A stretch of DNA of 64,000 nucleotides from Lentzea xinjiangensis (GCF_900110955.1 NZ_FOFR01000002.1:558001-622000); one strand, 5' to 3'. Numbered from the stretch's first letter, positions 1 to 10,101 are shown. Numbers and translations: made by a program. Notes: generated by a model not told the origin, from the sequence alone.

Positions 1-868
1 ACCGCCGCAGAGCGCGGAGGTAGAACATCGTGATTCCCAGCAGCAGCACGGTCATCACGACACCGATGGCCGCGCCCAGGCCGTACTCCGACGCCGCGAA
101 CGCCTGCTGGTAGGCGTAGACGTTGAGCACCAGGTTGCGGCCGGCGATGCCGCCGCCGTTGGTCATCACGTAGATCTGCGTGAAGACCTTGAAGTCCCAG
201 ATGATCGACTGGATCGTCACCACGAGGATGATCGGCCGCAGCAACGGCAGCATGACGCTCCACGCCGTGCGGAACGCCGACGCGCCGTCCAGCGCCGCGG
301 CCTCCAGCACCTCGCCGGGGATCGCCTTGATGCCCGCGTACAGCGTCACCATGACGAACGGGAACGAGCACCAGATCACCTGGGCCGCGACGAGCCCGAA
401 CGCCGTCCACTTGTCGAACGTCCAGGAGAAGCCCTGGATGCCCAGGACCTCGTTGACGAACCCGAAGTTCGCGTCGAACAGGAAGAGCCAGATCGTCGAG
501 CCGGCGACGGCGGGCGTGGACCACGCGCCGAGCGCCGCCAGGAACAACGTCATCCGGACCCACGTGCGGACCCTCGTGGCGAGGATCGCGAGGAAGGCGC
601 CCACCAGCAACGTGCCGACCACGCAGACCGCCGCGAACGCGACGGTCTGCCCGAGCACTCCCCAGAACTGCCGGTCGCCCAGCAGGTTCCGGTAGTTCCC
701 GAGACCGAGGAACTCGAGCGGCGCGCCGCCGCTCACCTGCTCCTGGCCGTAGTCGTAGAGCGAGATGAGCACCAGCTGGTAGATCGGGTAGGCCAGCAGG
801 CCCCCGAGGACCAGCAGCGCTGGAGCCAGGTAGGCGAACGCGGTCCGCCCCTGGCCTTTGGCGGTCAT
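1..868 (-). CDS. Carbohydrate ABC transporter permease, MalF/DasB-like (3' end outside window)
   Basis: Integral membrane subunit of a CUT1 sugar importer. The frame starts at ATG 868, two bases after the stop of the binding-protein gene, and stays open to the window edge, so the C-terminus is missing. The reading shows a short basic N-terminus, a first hydrophobic segment (APALLVLGGLLAYPIY), further membrane segments, and the permease EAA loop (EAAALDGASAFRTAW) that docks the ATPase. It resembles the permease at 36051-37046, so the two look paralogous. No ATPase gene is visible. A dre-like site lies upstream of the operon at 2227-2238, which suggests DasR control. Substrate (GlcNAc or chito-oligosaccharide) is inferred only from that context. 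Confidence 0.85.
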   Translation of the reverse strand, partial: MTAKGQGRTAFAYLAPALLVLGGLLAYPIYQLVLISLYDYGQEQVSGGAPLEFLGLGNYRNLLGDRQFWGVLGQTVAFAAVCVVGTLLVGAFLAILATRVRTWVRMTLFLAALGAWSTPAVAGSTIWLFLFDANFGFVNEVLGIQGFSWTFDKWTAFGLVAAQVIWCSFPFVMVTLYAGIKAIPGEVLEAAALDGASAFRTAWSVMLPLLRPIILVVTIQSIIWDFKVFTQIYVMTNGGGIAGRNLVLNVYAYQQAFAASEYGLGAAIGVVMTVLLLGITMFYLRALRR

Positions 869-870
869 GC

Positions 871-2148
871 TCACGACGTGAAGGCCGCGTTCATCGTCTT
901 GGCGGCGTCGGCGGTGGCCGTGTCGACGTTCTTCGCGCCGGTGACGACCTCCTGGAGCATCGTCGGCACGACGGCCTGCGCCTCGATCTTCGCCCACGCC
1001 GGCGTGACGGGGACGAACTTCGTGCCGGACTGGAGGGTCTTCGTGAACGGCTCCAGGAACTTGTCGGAGTCCGCGACCTGCTTCTGCACGTCGGTGAACG
1101 TCGGCAGGTTGCCCATCGCCGCGTACATCTTCTGCTGGTACTTCTTCGACGCGAGAAGCTGCGTGAACTCGGTGGCGAGGGTCTTGCGCTGCGTGCCCTT
1201 CATGACGCCGAGCAGGTTGCCGCCGGCGAACGCGGGAGCGACCGAGCCCGCGGTCTTGCCGGGCAGCGGGACGACGCCGTACTTGCCGGCCGCGCTGGAG
1301 GCGTCCACCGACTTGCGGTTGAAGTCGCCGCCGATCGTCATCGCGGCCTTGCCCGCGCGGAACGCCTCGACGCTCGCGTCACCGCCGTTGCCCGCGCACG
1401 CGGCGGGCGGGCAGATGTCGTCCTTGATCAGTTCGGTGTACTTGGCGACACCGGCCCTGGCCTCGGCGCTGTCGATGGCCGCGGTGAACTTGCCGCCGTC
1501 CTGCTTGGCGATGTCACCGCCGTTGGCCCAGATGAAGGGCAGCGCGGCGAAGAGGTACTTGCCGCCGGCGGAGATGCCGATGAGCTCCGGCTTGCGCTGC
1601 CGGATCTGGCGCGCCGTCGTGGCGATCTCGTCGAGCGTCGCCGGCGGCTTGAGCCCGAGCTCGGCGAAGACGTCCGTGCGGTAGTAGAGCGCGCGGACTC
1701 CGACGAACCACGGCACGCCGTAGGTCTTGCCGTCGACCTTGGCCGTGTCGAGGATCGACGGGACCAGGTCCTTGGCCTCGCCCCACGAGCCGAGGTCGAG
1801 CTCGGCGAAGCCGCCCGCGGAGACGTAGCCCGCGAGGTCGGTGTTGCCGAACTCGGCGACGTCCGGAGCGCTCTTCGGGTCGCTGAACGCGGCCTTGAAG
1901 CGCTCCGCGCGGCTCGACACCTGGATGTACTGCACGTCGACGGTGACGCCGCTGTGCTTGCCCTGGAACTCGGAGATCGCCTCCTTCACCACGGCTTCCT
2001 TGGGACCCCGGTTGACCTCGTCGAACAGCCACACGCGCAGCTGCCCGCTCTTCTCGTCGGTACCGGAGCTCGTCGGCCCGGACTGCACCGGCGCGCAGGC
2101 GACCACCGCGCCCACGCCCAGCACGGCCACGAATGTCTTCAGCCGCAT
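871..2148 (-). CDS. Extracellular sugar-binding lipoprotein of an ABC importer (DasA-like)
   Basis: Solute-binding protein, family 1 (MalE-like), 425 aa. The start ATG at 2148 follows a GGAGGG ribosome site; longer upstream readings have no such site. Residues 1-18 form a lipoprotein signal (lipobox VVAC, Cys18), so the mature protein should be membrane-anchored outside the cell. It shares the motif [11 protein letters not shown] with the binding protein at 34766-36040, indicating a paralogous pair. The permease gene follows after 2 bases. A dre-like palindrome sits about 80 bp upstream of the start. Amino-sugar binding is inferred from the predicted DasR control, not from the protein sequence. 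Confidence 0.87.
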   Translation of the reverse strand: MRLKTFVAVLGVGAVVACAPVQSGPTSSGTDEKSGQLRVWLFDEVNRGPKEAVVKEAISEFQGKHSGVTVDVQYIQVSSRAERFKAAFSDPKSAPDVAEFGNTDLAGYVSAGGFAELDLGSWGEAKDLVPSILDTAKVDGKTYGVPWFVGVRALYYRTDVFAELGLKPPATLDEIATTARQIRQRKPELIGISAGGKYLFAALPFIWANGGDIAKQDGGKFTAAIDSAEARAGVAKYTELIKDDICPPAACAGNGGDASVEAFRAGKAAMTIGGDFNRKSVDASSAAGKYGVVPLPGKTAGSVAPAFAGGNLLGVMKGTQRKTLATEFTQLLASKKYQQKMYAAMGNLPTFTDVQKQVADSDKFLEPFTKTLQSGTKFVPVTPAWAKIEAQAVVPTMLQEVVTGAKNVDTATADAAKTMNAAFTS

Positions 2149-2226
2149 GGTCGCGCCCTCCACGTTGCGTATGTTGCAACAGCTATTTCGCATGAAGCAA
2201 CGTGACTGTAGAACGGACCGGAGCAA

Positions 2227-2238
2227 GGGTCTAGACCA
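2227..2238. promoter_or_regulatory. dre-like operator (DasR site) upstream of the sugar transporter
   Basis: GGGTCTAGACCA matches the DasR-responsive core TGGTCTAGACCA at 11 of 12 positions. It overlaps the stop codon of the CutC-family gene and lies about 80 bp upstream of the binding-protein start at 2148. DasR, encoded at 33790-34545, is known in Streptomyces to bind such sites and release them on binding glucosamine-6-phosphate. Binding here is inferred. Confidence 0.65.
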
Positions 2239-2890
2239 GACGATCGACCCATTTCCGGACAGCCGCGCTGTCGACCGGCGAGTCCCACCCGGACGGACGG
2301 ACCGCACTGCCGACGTGGAAGCCCGTGACGCCCGCCGCCAGCAGTTCCTCGACGTGGTGCTGCTGCAGACCACCGCCGACGAGCAACGCGGGAGGCGCCT
2401 GGGCGAGGAGTTCCTTCAGGTTCTCGATGCCGTCGGCCACCCCCTTCGGACTGCCCGCGGCGAGGACGGTGTCGCAGCCGAGGGTTCGCACGGTCTCCCA
2501 GGACCGGAAGACGTCGGCGGAGTTGTCGAGCGCGCGGTGGAACGTCCAGGCGCACCCCTCCAGCTCGGCGGCCAGGTTGAGGGTGACGCCCTCGTCGATC
2601 TCACCCTCCGCGTCGAGGAAGCCGAGCACGAACTCGGTGGCGCCCGCCTCCCGCAGCTCCCCCGCCTGCCGGCGCAGCCGCCTGAGGTCACCGGGCGCGA
2701 ACCCCGGTGCGTCCCGCAGCATCACGCGCACCGGGAGGTCGACGGCCTCGCGCACCTCCTTGAAGGTGGCGACCGACGGGGTGAGGCCGTCGGAGGCCAT
2801 GTCGGCCACCAGTTCCAGCCGGTGCGCGCCGCCTGCCTGCGCGGCTTCGGCGTCCCTGGCGGTCAGTGCGATCACTTCGAGAATCGGCAT
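2231..2890 (-). CDS. cutC: CutC-family TIM-barrel protein
   Basis: 219 aa, the usual size for the CutC family (PF03932). Recognisable features are the N-terminal ILEVIALTARDAEAAQAGGA segment, the following HRLELV strand, DGLTPS, and a C-terminal HVGSAVR. The family was named for copper homeostasis in E. coli, but that role is disputed and no enzymatic activity is firmly established. Here a perfect 14-bp dre palindrome covers the start codon, and a second dre-like site lies at its 3' end in front of a sugar transporter. This context argues for a role in amino-sugar metabolism rather than copper handling; that is inference. No Shine-Dalgarno sequence precedes ATG 2890, so the message may be leaderless. 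Confidence 0.85.
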   Translation of the reverse strand: MPILEVIALTARDAEAAQAGGAHRLELVADMASDGLTPSVATFKEVREAVDLPVRVMLRDAPGFAPGDLRRLRRQAGELREAGATEFVLGFLDAEGEIDEGVTLNLAAELEGCAWTFHRALDNSADVFRSWETVRTLGCDTVLAAGSPKGVADGIENLKELLAQAPPALLVGGGLQQHHVEELLAAGVTGFHVGSAVRPSGWDSPVDSAAVRKWVDRLV

Positions 2891-2902
2891 GGTCTAGACC
2901 AT
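2889..2902. promoter_or_regulatory. Perfect dre palindrome (DasR operator) at the cutC start
   Basis: ATGGTCTAGACCAT is a perfect 14-bp palindrome containing the full DasR consensus core TGGTCTAGACCA. Its edge overlaps the first two bases of the cutC start codon, so DasR bound here would block initiation directly. The same core occurs with small changes at 2227, 34709 and 41621. Confidence 0.8.
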
Positions 2903-2972
2903 AACCGCCAGTTGTGTGTGCTTTCGCGAATTGGGAGCCGATTCGCGCTTCCGTGCGTCGGAAGCTGTATCT

Positions 2973-3004
2973 GCTCACCCGAGTTCCGCTCTTTCCGGGT
3001 GAGC
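2973..3004. repeat. 9-bp inverted repeat in the cutC to sigma-factor gap
   Basis: GCTCACCCG (2973-2981) pairs perfectly with CGGGTGAGC (2996-3004) across a 14-base loop. It lies in the 354-bp gap between divergent cutC and the ECF sigma gene. There is no T-tract, so it looks more like a regulatory dyad or leader hairpin than a terminator. Nothing else recognisable was seen in this gap apart from the dre site. Confidence 0.4.
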
Positions 3005-3244
3005 GCTTTCGAGGCGTGGAGCACGCGTCAGCCGGTTCGAGGGGTGCCGGCCGGCGCGGGCTCCCACCACTGGCGGCCCGTGATGCGGAGGGGGAATCAC
3101 GGGCCGCTGGCATGCCCGGAGGAAGATGAGGACGGACTCGGCGGTGATACTGCTCCATTCGAGTGATTTTCGTATCTACCGCCCAGTCGGCCCTTCATGA
3201 GTTGGCGGACGGCGCTGACAAGGGCGGCCGATCGGAGGTGCTGC

Positions 3245-3850
3245 ATGGACGAGCTGCACACGGCGGATGACCGACCGCCGTGGGACGGGCTTGAGGGCAC
3301 CGAACGGCACGCGGTGTGCGTGGCGGCGGCACGGGAGGGCAACCGCAACGCGCTGGACGTCCTGGTGACCGAGCTGACCCCGCTGCTGTGGCACGTGGCC
3401 CGCGGCCAAGGCCTCGACCGGACCGCCGCGGAAGACGTCGTGCAAACCGTCTGGCTCGCGTTCCTGAAGAACATCGACAACATCAACGAGCCAAAAGCCC
3501 TGGTGGGCTACCTGGTCGTCACGACGAGGCGTGAAGCACGCCGAACCTGGACACCCAACAAGCGTGAAACGCACCTGTCCGACGAGTTCGCCGAGCAGCT
3601 CGAGTCCGACACCGGTCTGCCCGAGGACGTGACGCTGATGGACGACCGCGACCGCCGCCTGTGGCTCGCGTTCGGCCGCCTGACCGCGAGGTGCCAGGAA
3701 CTGCTCAGGCTCACCGTGCTCGCGGGACGTGCCGAGTACCGAGCGGTCGCCGAGGCGCTGGCCATGCCCCACGGCAGCATCGGTCCGACCAGGGGACGGT
3801 GTCTGACTCTGCTGCGCAACTACCTGGAGACGGAAGGAGGATCGCGGTGA
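3245..3850 (+). CDS. ECF-type RNA polymerase sigma-70 factor
   Basis: 201 aa. ATG 3245 has GGAGG at 3234-3238. The sequence contains a sigma region 2 (roughly residues 30-100, with the DRTAAEDVVQTVWLAFLKN helix typical of ECF factors) and a region 4 helix-turn-helix near residues 145-195 (YRAVAEALAMPHGSIGPTRG). Its stop overlaps the GTG start of the next gene, so the two are translationally coupled. No classical zinc-binding anti-sigma gene is adjacent. Sigma factors of this kind are often found in actinobacteria beside a ~160-aa protein and a CHAT-domain protease; only the first partner is present here. The target promoters are unknown. Confidence 0.88.
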   Translation: MDELHTADDRPPWDGLEGTERHAVCVAAAREGNRNALDVLVTELTPLLWHVARGQGLDRTAAEDVVQTVWLAFLKNIDNINEPKALVGYLVVTTRREARRTWTPNKRETHLSDEFAEQLESDTGLPEDVTLMDDRDRRLWLAFGRLTARCQELLRLTVLAGRAEYRAVAEALAMPHGSIGPTRGRCLTLLRNYLETEGGSR

Positions 3851-4332
3851 ACGAGATCGACCCGCGCGACGACCGCAGGGGTACTGAGGACACCGCAGTC
3901 CTCTCCGAGTTGAACAGGCTCGTGGACGAGCTGGACCCACCGCCCGCCGATCTGGTGGACCGGGTGAAGTTCGCCATCGCGCTGGAGTCCCTGGACGTCG
4001 AGGTCGCGCGCTGGGAGCGCGCCGGATCGTTCGCCGGGGTGCGCGGAGGGCAGACGGGCACCATCACCTTCACCGTGGACAACCTGACCCTGATGGTGAA
4101 CTTCACCTCGACCGGGTCCCGGCACCGGATCGACGGGTGGCTGGTGCCGGCCGGGGAGCACGAGGTCGAGGTCAGGGTGGCCGACCACAAGTCGTCCTGC
4201 ACCCGTGCCGACGACGGTGGGCGGTTCGTGCTGCCCGACGTCCCCGCCGGGACCACGCAGATCCTGGTGCACCTGGTGAACTCCCGCGGTGAACCCGGAC
4301 GGACCGTGGTCACACCCACGATCATGCTTTGA
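3847..4332 (+). CDS. Uncharacterised partner of the ECF sigma factor
   Basis: 161 aa, starting at GTG 3847 and overlapping the sigma stop (GTGA). The N-terminal half is acidic and helical (LSELNRLVDELDPPPADLVD) with no membrane segment. The C-terminal half is beta-rich, with a pattern resembling carboxypeptidase-regulatory-like folds (ADDGGRFVLPDVPAG). No HTH, catalytic motif or zinc anti-sigma motif (HxxxCxxC) is visible. Tight coupling suggests it modulates the sigma factor or works in the same output pathway, but its function is unknown. No CHAT or peptidase gene follows: the next 400 bp are non-coding and end in the groEL terminator. Confidence 0.75.
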   Translation: MNEIDPRDDRRGTEDTAVLSELNRLVDELDPPPADLVDRVKFAIALESLDVEVARWERAGSFAGVRGGQTGTITFTVDNLTLMVNFTSTGSRHRIDGWLVPAGEHEVEVRVADHKSSCTRADDGGRFVLPDVPAGTTQILVHLVNSRGEPGRTVVTPTIML

Positions 4333-4738
4333 GCTTTGCCCGCGCGGTTGTTCTTGGGGGCCGCGCCGGTTTCTGGGGCTTCTGGGGTTCGTTGCTTTTC
4401 GGTGGCCGAGTCGTTTCGGCCGGTCGTGTTCCAGCGGAGGAGCCGCCTTTGCGCGGGCGATTTGCGCTGCCCCGGTGGTGGCGCAGATCGCCCGAGGCGC
4501 GTGGCCGCTTTTCGCGATTCCCTCACGGCAATCGAGCGCGGCATCGGGCCGGAAGGCACCCACGCGGCCGCTGAGCCTCTCGGCCGGTCCGGCGGGCAAT
4601 CAGCCACCGAGCCGCGCCGATCGGCCCTCATCGAGCCGCTCACCCACCCGGACGCCCCGCCGCCTCCCGTGGCGGGAACGCCGAGAGGCCCGGCTCGCCG
4701 AAGCGAACCGGGCCTCTCGGAGGAGCGGAGCGGTGGAC
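4333..4738. other. Intergenic region between the sigma operon and groEL (convergent)
   Basis: About 400 bp between two convergent genes. Apart from the strong hairpin at 4681-4720 no gene is supported. Open frames here are GC-rich chance readings without a ribosome site or recognisable domain. Confidence 0.6.
4681..4720 (-). terminator. Terminator-like hairpin downstream of groEL
   Basis: CCGAGAGGCCCGG (4681-4693) pairs perfectly with CCGGGCCTCTCGG (4708-4720), a 13-bp GC-rich stem with a 14-base loop. It lies 18 bp beyond the groEL stop. No long U-tract follows, as is common in actinobacteria. Confidence 0.75.
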
Positions 4739-6472
<1,734 letters not shown>

Positions 6473-6493
6473 TCACCGTCCCAGCCTCACTGC

Positions 6494-6520
6494 TTGGCAC
6501 TCGACTGAGCCGAGTGCTAA
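6494..6520. promoter_or_regulatory. CIRCE operator 1 (HrcA site) upstream of groEL
   Basis: TTGGCACTC, a 9-base spacer, then GAGTGCTAA. This matches the CIRCE consensus TTAGCACTC-N9-GAGTGCTAA with one mismatch. HrcA is known to repress chaperonin genes through this element. Confidence 0.93.
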
Positions 6521-6527
6521 GACGTGT

Positions 6528-6554
6528 TTAGCACTCGGGCACGTCGAGTGCAAG
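6528..6554. promoter_or_regulatory. CIRCE operator 2 (HrcA site) upstream of groEL
   Basis: TTAGCACTC, a 9-base spacer, then GAGTGCAAG. The left half is perfect and the right half has two changes. It starts 7 bp after the first CIRCE, giving a tandem pair, and lies between the kinase stop (6594) and groEL. Confidence 0.88.
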
Positions 6555-6593
6555 CGAACCCGGGGTGAAGCCGGCGGCGGGACGCCGCGGGAG

Positions 6594-7820
6594 TCAGCGC
6601 GACGTGCGCACCGGCACGGAGGTGGGCAGCGGCTTGCGCGAGGTCGGCTCGTCGCCGATGTTCAGCGTCGGCGAGGAGTTCGTCTTGGGCTGACGTGCGG
6701 GTTCGTCGCCGGGCGACAGGATGATCACCACGACGATGATCAGGGCGATCGCCACCGCGGCGGCGATGACCGGTGCGAACCACGCGGGCCGCTCCTTGCG
6801 CCCCGGCGTGAACGCGCTCGCGCCCACCTGGTTGGGCGGGCGCAGCCGGACCGGGTCCGACAGCGGCTGCTGCTGGTAGCCGCCCTGGTACGGGCCCTGC
6901 TGCGCGGACATCGGTCCCGACATCGGGTGCTGCTGCGCCGGGATCGAGCCGGACTGCGGCCCGAGTTGAGCGGCGGCCGAGCCCAGCGCGGCCCCGGCGA
7001 GGGCGACGCGCGCCGCGGCGATCAGCTCGGCGCAGCTCGCGTAGCGCTGCGCCGGCTCCTTCGACGTGCCCTTGCGGATCACCTCGTCGATGGCCGGCGG
7101 CAACGCCACGAGCTGCGACAACGCCGGAACGGTCTGGCCGAGGTGGCCCTGGATGACCTCCTGCACACCGCCCTGGAACGGTGGCCGGCCGGACAGGCAG
7201 GCGAAGAGCATGCAGGCGAGCGCGTACTGGTCGGTGCGGCCGTCGACGGGCTCGCCGCGCAGGTGCTCCGGTGCCGCGTAGGTCGGCGAACCGAGGAAAT
7301 CACCCGTCCGGGTCCGGTGGCCGGTGGCGCCGCGGCGGGTGAGGCCGAAGTCGGCGACGTAGACGTGCTCGCGCAGGCCTTCCTTGGTGGTCACCAGCAC
7401 GTTGGCCGGCTTCACGTCGAGGTGCACGAGCCCCTTGCCGTGCAGCATGTCGAGCGCTTCGGCGACCTGGCCGAGCAGCGTCAGCGTGCGGGCGGGGGTG
7501 AGCGGCCCCTCCTTGATGTGACCGGCCAGGTCCTGGCCGTCCACGAGCCGCATGGCGATGTAGAGCAGGCCGTCGACCTCGTCGAAGTCGTACAGCGGCA
7601 CGATGTTGGCGTGGTCGATGGCGGAGGTGTTGCGCGCCTCGTCGACGAACCGCTCGCGGAACTCCGCGTCGGGTGCGAGGTGCTCGCCGATGACCTTGAG
7701 CGCGACCTTCCGGCCGAGCCTCACGTCCGTGGCCTTGTACGTCACGCTCATGCCACCACGGCCGAGCACGCCGTCGATCCGGTAGTGCGCGATGCGCCGT
7801 CCGCTCAGGTCCTCAGACAC
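6594..7820 (-). CDS. Transmembrane serine/threonine protein kinase (PknB-like)
   Basis: 408 aa from GTG 7820. A Hanks-type kinase domain fills residues ~10-270: glycine loop (LGRGGMS), ATP-binding Lys in VALKVI, catalytic loop [13 protein letters not shown] as VADFGL, and the APE-equivalent YAAPEHL. The catalytic loop has HLD rather than HRD, so activation-loop control may differ from RD kinases. A Gln/Pro-rich linker follows, then one membrane helix near residues 347-367 and a short extracellular tail of ~40 residues. No PASTA repeats are present, so it is not PknB itself. Its extracellular signal and substrates are unknown. No clear ribosome site precedes the start. Confidence 0.93.
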   Translation of the reverse strand: MSEDLSGRRIAHYRIDGVLGRGGMSVTYKATDVRLGRKVALKVIGEHLAPDAEFRERFVDEARNTSAIDHANIVPLYDFDEVDGLLYIAMRLVDGQDLAGHIKEGPLTPARTLTLLGQVAEALDMLHGKGLVHLDVKPANVLVTTKEGLREHVYVADFGLTRRGATGHRTRTGDFLGSPTYAAPEHLRGEPVDGRTDQYALACMLFACLSGRPPFQGGVQEVIQGHLGQTVPALSQLVALPPAIDEVIRKGTSKEPAQRYASCAELIAAARVALAGAALGSAAAQLGPQSGSIPAQQHPMSGPMSAQQGPYQGGYQQQPLSDPVRLRPPNQVGASAFTPGRKERPAWFAPVIAAAVAIALIIVVVIILSPGDEPARQPKTNSSPTLNIGDEPTSRKPLPTSVPVRTSR

Positions 7821-7888
7821 GCAAGGCAGCCTAACGCCCGTGCGGATCCGCGTGTCCGGGGTTGGTCCAACCTGTGATCAGTTCGGCC

Positions 7889-8095
7889 CTAGCCGGCCCG
7901 GCGGACGTCGGAGGCCTGGCTGCGCCCGTCCCGCCCGGCCTGCACCTCGAACTCCACCCGGTCGCCCTCGGAGAGGGTCCGGAAGCCTTCCATCTGGATA
8001 GCCGAGTAGTGCACGAACACGTCGGGCCCGCCGTCGGTTGCGATGAAGCCGTATCCCTTTTCGGAGTTGAACCACTTGACGGTACCGAGAGCCAA
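7889..8095 (-). CDS. cspA: Cold-shock domain protein
   Basis: 68 aa, a single cold-shock OB-fold that binds single-stranded RNA and DNA. RNP1 (KGYGFI) and RNP2 (DVFVHYSAI) are both clear. Translation probably starts at TTG 8095, because AAGGAGG lies 6-7 bases upstream and the N-terminus ([16 protein letters not shown]) is then full length. It follows the pattern of small constitutive or cold-induced CSPs in actinobacteria. It lies alone between the kinase and AIM24-like genes, all on the minus strand. Confidence 0.96.
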   Translation of the reverse strand: MALGTVKWFNSEKGYGFIATDGGPDVFVHYSAIQMEGFRTLSEGDRVEFEVQAGRDGRSQASDVRRAG

Positions 8096-8171
8096 GGCGT
8101 CCTCCTTCAGATCACACAGGCAGAACGCAACGCTAAAAGAAGAAATGTCACTCGGATACCTCCTTACGGAG

Positions 8172-8813
8172 TCATGAACGCGAGCTGACTCCGTTGGCGC
8201 GCAACCAGGTGGTGAGCCTGCGCGGACCGCGCGTCTGCGTCAGCACAGCGCCGGGACCAGCGAAGTCGAACACCAGGCCTTCACCTGTCTGAATGGATTG
8301 CACGCCATCGGGCGCCGAGGGGCGAAGCCGGCATTGGAGGGTGTCCGCGAACGCCACCACGTGATCGCTGCCGATGGTCACGGCCTCACCGGCGGCCAGC
8401 GTCACGAGGTCCAGCGCGCCGCAGCAGGCGAGCACCACCGAGCCCTGGCCGTGCGCGTAGCTGAGGAAGCCCTCCGCGCCGCCGAAGAGCGCTTGCACCG
8501 GAGGCGCCTGCGGGTTCATGGCCACCGTGCTGCTCGACGCGACCCAGCTCTCCCGGGCGAGGCACCAGCCGCGGGTCCCGTCGAGCTCGACGAGGTGCAG
8601 GTCGCCGGGCAGCACGGGCGCCGCGTCGAGCCAGCCGCCCTCGGCGCCCGCCGTGCACAGCGCCACCGCCTTGGCGCCCGCGCCCTTCACCTCGACCGCG
8701 AGGCCGTAGCTCGTGGCCATGACGGTCAGCGGCTCGACCAGCACCATCTCGCCGGGCGCGAGCACGAGCCTCGCCACGCCGAACGCCGGTGTGTGCCTGG
8801 TCCGGACCTGCAC
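8172..8813 (-). CDS. AIM24 family protein
   Basis: 213 aa with GTG 8813 as start, preceded by GGAGG at 8 bases; a longer reading to 8861 lacks a ribosome site. The beta-rich AIM24/TIGR00266-type fold is suggested by the N-terminal [20 protein letters not shown], the central LYAHG-like stretch ([17 protein letters not shown]) and the late [12 protein letters not shown]. Bacterial AIM24 homologues have no settled biochemical function. There is no signal peptide or membrane helix. The divergent moeA gene starts about 70 bp away, so the two share a promoter region. Confidence 0.82.
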   Translation of the reverse strand: MQVRTRHTPAFGVARLVLAPGEMVLVEPLTVMATSYGLAVEVKGAGAKAVALCTAGAEGGWLDAAPVLPGDLHLVELDGTRGWCLARESWVASSSTVAMNPQAPPVQALFGGAEGFLSYAHGQGSVVLACCGALDLVTLAAGEAVTIGSDHVVAFADTLQCRLRPSAPDGVQSIQTGEGLVFDFAGPGAVLTQTRGPRRLTTWLRANGVSSRS

Positions 8814-8884
8814 GAACAACACCTCCGGAGAAGAACCGCCCCAAGCGGTCGTCACGATCACCGCGACGTTGGCAGTATGCAGTC

Positions 8885-10081
8885 GTGTCCCCCACCACTG
8901 TCGCCGAACACCGCCAACGCGTCGCGGAGCTCGTCGGGCTGATGCCCGTGCTGCACCAGCCGCTGGACGAATGCCTCGGGCTGGTGCTCGCCGCCGACGT
9001 CCTCGCCCCGCTGCCCCTGCCGCCGTTCGACAACTCCGCGATGGACGGGTACGCCGTCCGCGCTGCGGACCTCGCCGGGCAGCTCCCGGTCCGGCTCCCG
9101 GTCGCCGACGACATCCCCGCGGGACGCACGGACGTGCGCGCGCTCGAGCCCGGCACCGTGCAGCGGATCATGACCGGCGCGCCGGTGCCGCCCGGCGCGG
9201 ACGCGGTGGTCCAGGTCGAGCTGACCGACGCCGGCACGGAGATCGTGACGATCACCGGGCGCGTCGAGGCCGGCGGCAACATCCGGACCGCCGGCGACGA
9301 CGTCCGCGAGGGCGACCCGGTGCTGACGGCGGGCACGGTGCTGAACCCCTCCAGGCTCGGTCTCGCGTCCGCGCTCGGGCTCGCCGAGCTGCCGGTGCGC
9401 CGCCGCCCGCGGGTGCTCGTCCTGTCCACGGGCTCGGAGCTGGTCGAGCCCGGCGAACCGCTGGCGCCCGGCCAGATCTACGAGTCGAACGGCATGATGC
9501 TCGCCTCCGCCGTGCGGGACGCGGGAGGCATCGCGGTGCGGCTGCGGTTCGTGCCCGACGACGTCGAGGAGTTCCACCGCGCACTGGCGCCGTACCTCGG
9601 CTCGGTGGACGTGGTCCTCACCTCCGGCGGGGTCAGCGCGGGTGCGTACGAGGTGGTCAAGGACGCCCTGGCGAGCCACGACGTGCGGTTCACCAAGGTC
9701 GCGATGCAGCCGGGCGGGCCGCAGGGCTCCGGCACGTACGAGGGCCTGCCGGTGCTGGCGCTGCCGGGCAACCCGGTGAGCGCGCAGGTGTCGTTCGAGG
9801 TGTTCGTGCGGCCCGCGTTGCTGGCGTCGATGGGGCACGCACAGGTCGAACGGCCGGTCGCGCGCGCGACCGTGTCGACGTCGCTGACCTCCCCGGTGGG
9901 CAAGACGCAGTTCCGGCGCGGCCTGTACGACCCGTCGTCGGGACAGGTCGTGACGCCGGTGGGCGGGCCGGGCTCGCACCTGCTGTCCGCGCTCGCGATG
10001 TCGAACTGCCTGATCGAGGTGCCGGCCGACGTCACGGAGCTGGCGGCCGGAGCCGAGGTCACCGTCAGGTACCTGCAGTAG
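8885..10081 (+). CDS. moeA: Molybdopterin molybdenumtransferase MoeA
   Basis: 398 aa, normal for MoeA, which inserts molybdate into adenylylated molybdopterin. Family motifs present: PLPPFDNSAMDGYAV near residues 40-55, the IMTGAPVPPGADAVV strand, STGSELV, and the molybdopterin-binding TSGGVSAGAYE, followed by ALPGNPVSAQVSFEVFV. Translation is assigned to GTG 8885; no strong ribosome site is seen. In M. tuberculosis moeA2 (Rv0438c) occupies the same place between groEL2 and psd. Confidence 0.96.
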   Translation: MSPTTVAEHRQRVAELVGLMPVLHQPLDECLGLVLAADVLAPLPLPPFDNSAMDGYAVRAADLAGQLPVRLPVADDIPAGRTDVRALEPGTVQRIMTGAPVPPGADAVVQVELTDAGTEIVTITGRVEAGGNIRTAGDDVREGDPVLTAGTVLNPSRLGLASALGLAELPVRRRPRVLVLSTGSELVEPGEPLAPGQIYESNGMMLASAVRDAGGIAVRLRFVPDDVEEFHRALAPYLGSVDVVLTSGGVSAGAYEVVKDALASHDVRFTKVAMQPGGPQGSGTYEGLPVLALPGNPVSAQVSFEVFVRPALLASMGHAQVERPVARATVSTSLTSPVGKTQFRRGLYDPSSGQVVTPVGGPGSHLLSALAMSNCLIEVPADVTELAAGAEVTVRYLQ

Positions 10082-10101
10082 CACTTCCTCCTGGGGGCGG
10101 G

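Noticed and set aside
180..695. Plus-strand frame in the first kilobase
   Set aside because: Antisense to an ABC permease whose minus-strand reading has membrane segments and the EAA loop.
2973..3004. Inverted repeat as a terminator of cutC or the sigma gene
   Set aside because: It lies upstream of both divergent genes, so it cannot terminate either.
8801..8812. TGGTCCGGACCT as a further dre site
   Set aside because: It lies at the 5' end of the AIM24 coding region, the outer bases do not match and there is no amino-sugar gene beside it.
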